This document shows positions 63,050-64,000 of a stretch of DNA of 64,000 bases, piece after piece (the stretch's first letter is position 1; the number at the start of each line of letters is the position of its first letter). The stretch comes from Nautilus pompilius. Taxonomy: Eukaryota; Mollusca; Cephalopoda; Nautilida; Nautilidae. The stretch is from positions 496,001-560,000 of the forward strand of contig JACATO010000998.1 in NCBI GenBank assembly GCA_018389105.1. The letters run 5' to 3'. Made by a program: the position numbers and the translations under genes. The notes beneath the pieces were generated by a model, which had not been told where the DNA came from, made no database searches, and was given only the letters and a program-made list of their open reading frames with translations.

Positions 63050-64000
63050 CCTGCGTCACATGGTTTAGTAAGTCTAATTCATCAGTCCATGAAAGATGAG
63101 CTTGAGATCTCTCCGTGAGTAATATGTCTGTCTTTCTGATATACACTGGCTGACCAGTCACTTCCTAAATAGCAGCCATGACACAATATATTACATAGAA
63201 TCCTCAAGACACAAGAGATATCCAGCAAAATACTTTTCCATTCAGTCATTAATACTTTAAGCAATATATGGAGCGAGATAGGTAGAGGATCATAATGGTG
63301 AATGCATCTTTCAAGTTCATCTTACAGATGATACATTTAGATTGAGATCCACGATCTGAAATCTACATCGTGATTTTGAAGCCCTTAAATGCACAATTTG
63401 AGTACAGTGGTTAAGGGAATTGTCATCGTGGAAGCAACCATCCACATCAGATGCATACTTGTTCAGAGATGATGCTGAAGTAAAGTTTAGCATTCATTCT
63501 GCTTCCTAAAAGGACCAAAGGTCCCAGTATATGCCAACAAAACATTCCTTAAACCAGACTCTAACACCAGCTGTCCGAAGGACCACACAAGAGAGACATG
63601 GAGTGATTTGAGTGGCCTTCCCAAATCTGTCGCCTTACATCCGAACAGAAAAAAGGGCTGCGTGACTCACCAGACCAAATCACTTTTCACCAGCCTTCCT
63701 TAGTACAATGTCTGCGCTTCTTAAGGCACAGATGTCATCTTTCAAGTTGGTAACCAAGATCATTTGGACAAGACCGTGGCTCATTTTCTGCATTGTTCTT
63801 TACCAGGAATGACTAAAAATGAGTGTGCATTGTCCTGCAATCATATTTCCGAAAACTGAACTATCATCTGATGACAGTTGGACCTTTACTATCCTGCTTA
63901 ACCATCTATTCTCTATTCTATCTCACTACACCTTTGTGCCCGCACTTCTCCCTCATAGCAGATTTTTTTCTCTCCCCCTGCTGATGAATTTAAATGACGA
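63050..64000 (-). mobile_element. Tc1-like relic in intron 5 of unit D (continues past the window)
   Basis: Nearly identical to 49985-50920 of unit C, including the same stops. Confidence 0.6.

Overview
The window is animal nuclear DNA. It is AT-rich, has long microsatellites ((AAT)n, (CT)n, (TA)n, (TG)n), short exons with canonical GT..AG introns, and many decayed DNA transposons (Tc1/mariner, IS630-like, hAT). A large tandem family of ependymin-related secreted proteins and a TspanC8-type tetraspanin exon fit a lophotrochozoan, most likely a mollusc and possibly a cephalopod. The species is inferred, not shown.

Region 1 (1-11.4 kb). A CpG-rich promoter region at about 4.5-5.65 kb holds the first coding exon of a tetraspanin on the minus strand (4914-5006). 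The rest of that gene lies to the left, beyond the window. A decayed Tc1-like element lies near 8.4-9.1 kb. Otherwise I see only non-coding sequence.

Region 2 (11.4-21.6 kb). Two paralogous small membrane-protein genes of unknown function lie head to head: a two-exon gene on the minus strand (11463-12459, 167 aa) and a gene on the plus strand (17946-18354, 5' exon not found). They share an intron of the same phase at the same place. Between them are a Tc1-like relic, a tRNA-Ser-like SINE head, a possible orphan first exon (15563-15644) and very long CT and TA microsatellites. Promoter-like motifs (RFX X-box, CACGTG E-box, ZNF143-like) lie beside these genes.

Region 3 (about 21.6-64 kb). This is a tandem array of ependymin-related genes, all on the minus strand, in four units called A-D here. 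The unit has six exons with identical lengths and phases (132, 126, 76, 162, 101 and 84 nt). A (24105-36304) and C (49558-59593) are complete and open. B (38291-47034) is a pseudogene: in-frame stop in exon 1, exon 2 deleted, exon 5 donor lost. D enters only with its last exon (62644-62727). A decayed Tc1-like element and a SINE sit in the last intron of every unit, so they predate the duplications. A mariner and a hAT fossil sit only in intron 4 of unit A.

The most notable signal is how the array evolves. The signal-peptide codons of A and C are identical, and a block of about 2.7 kb of their introns is nearly identical, yet the mature-protein exons inside and beside that block differ heavily, mostly by amino-acid changes. 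This suggests recent gene conversion plus diversifying selection on secreted proteins. Unit A has also lost the normal stop codon and reads on through its own poly(A) signal. All comparisons were made by eye from the sequence; no alignment software or database was used.
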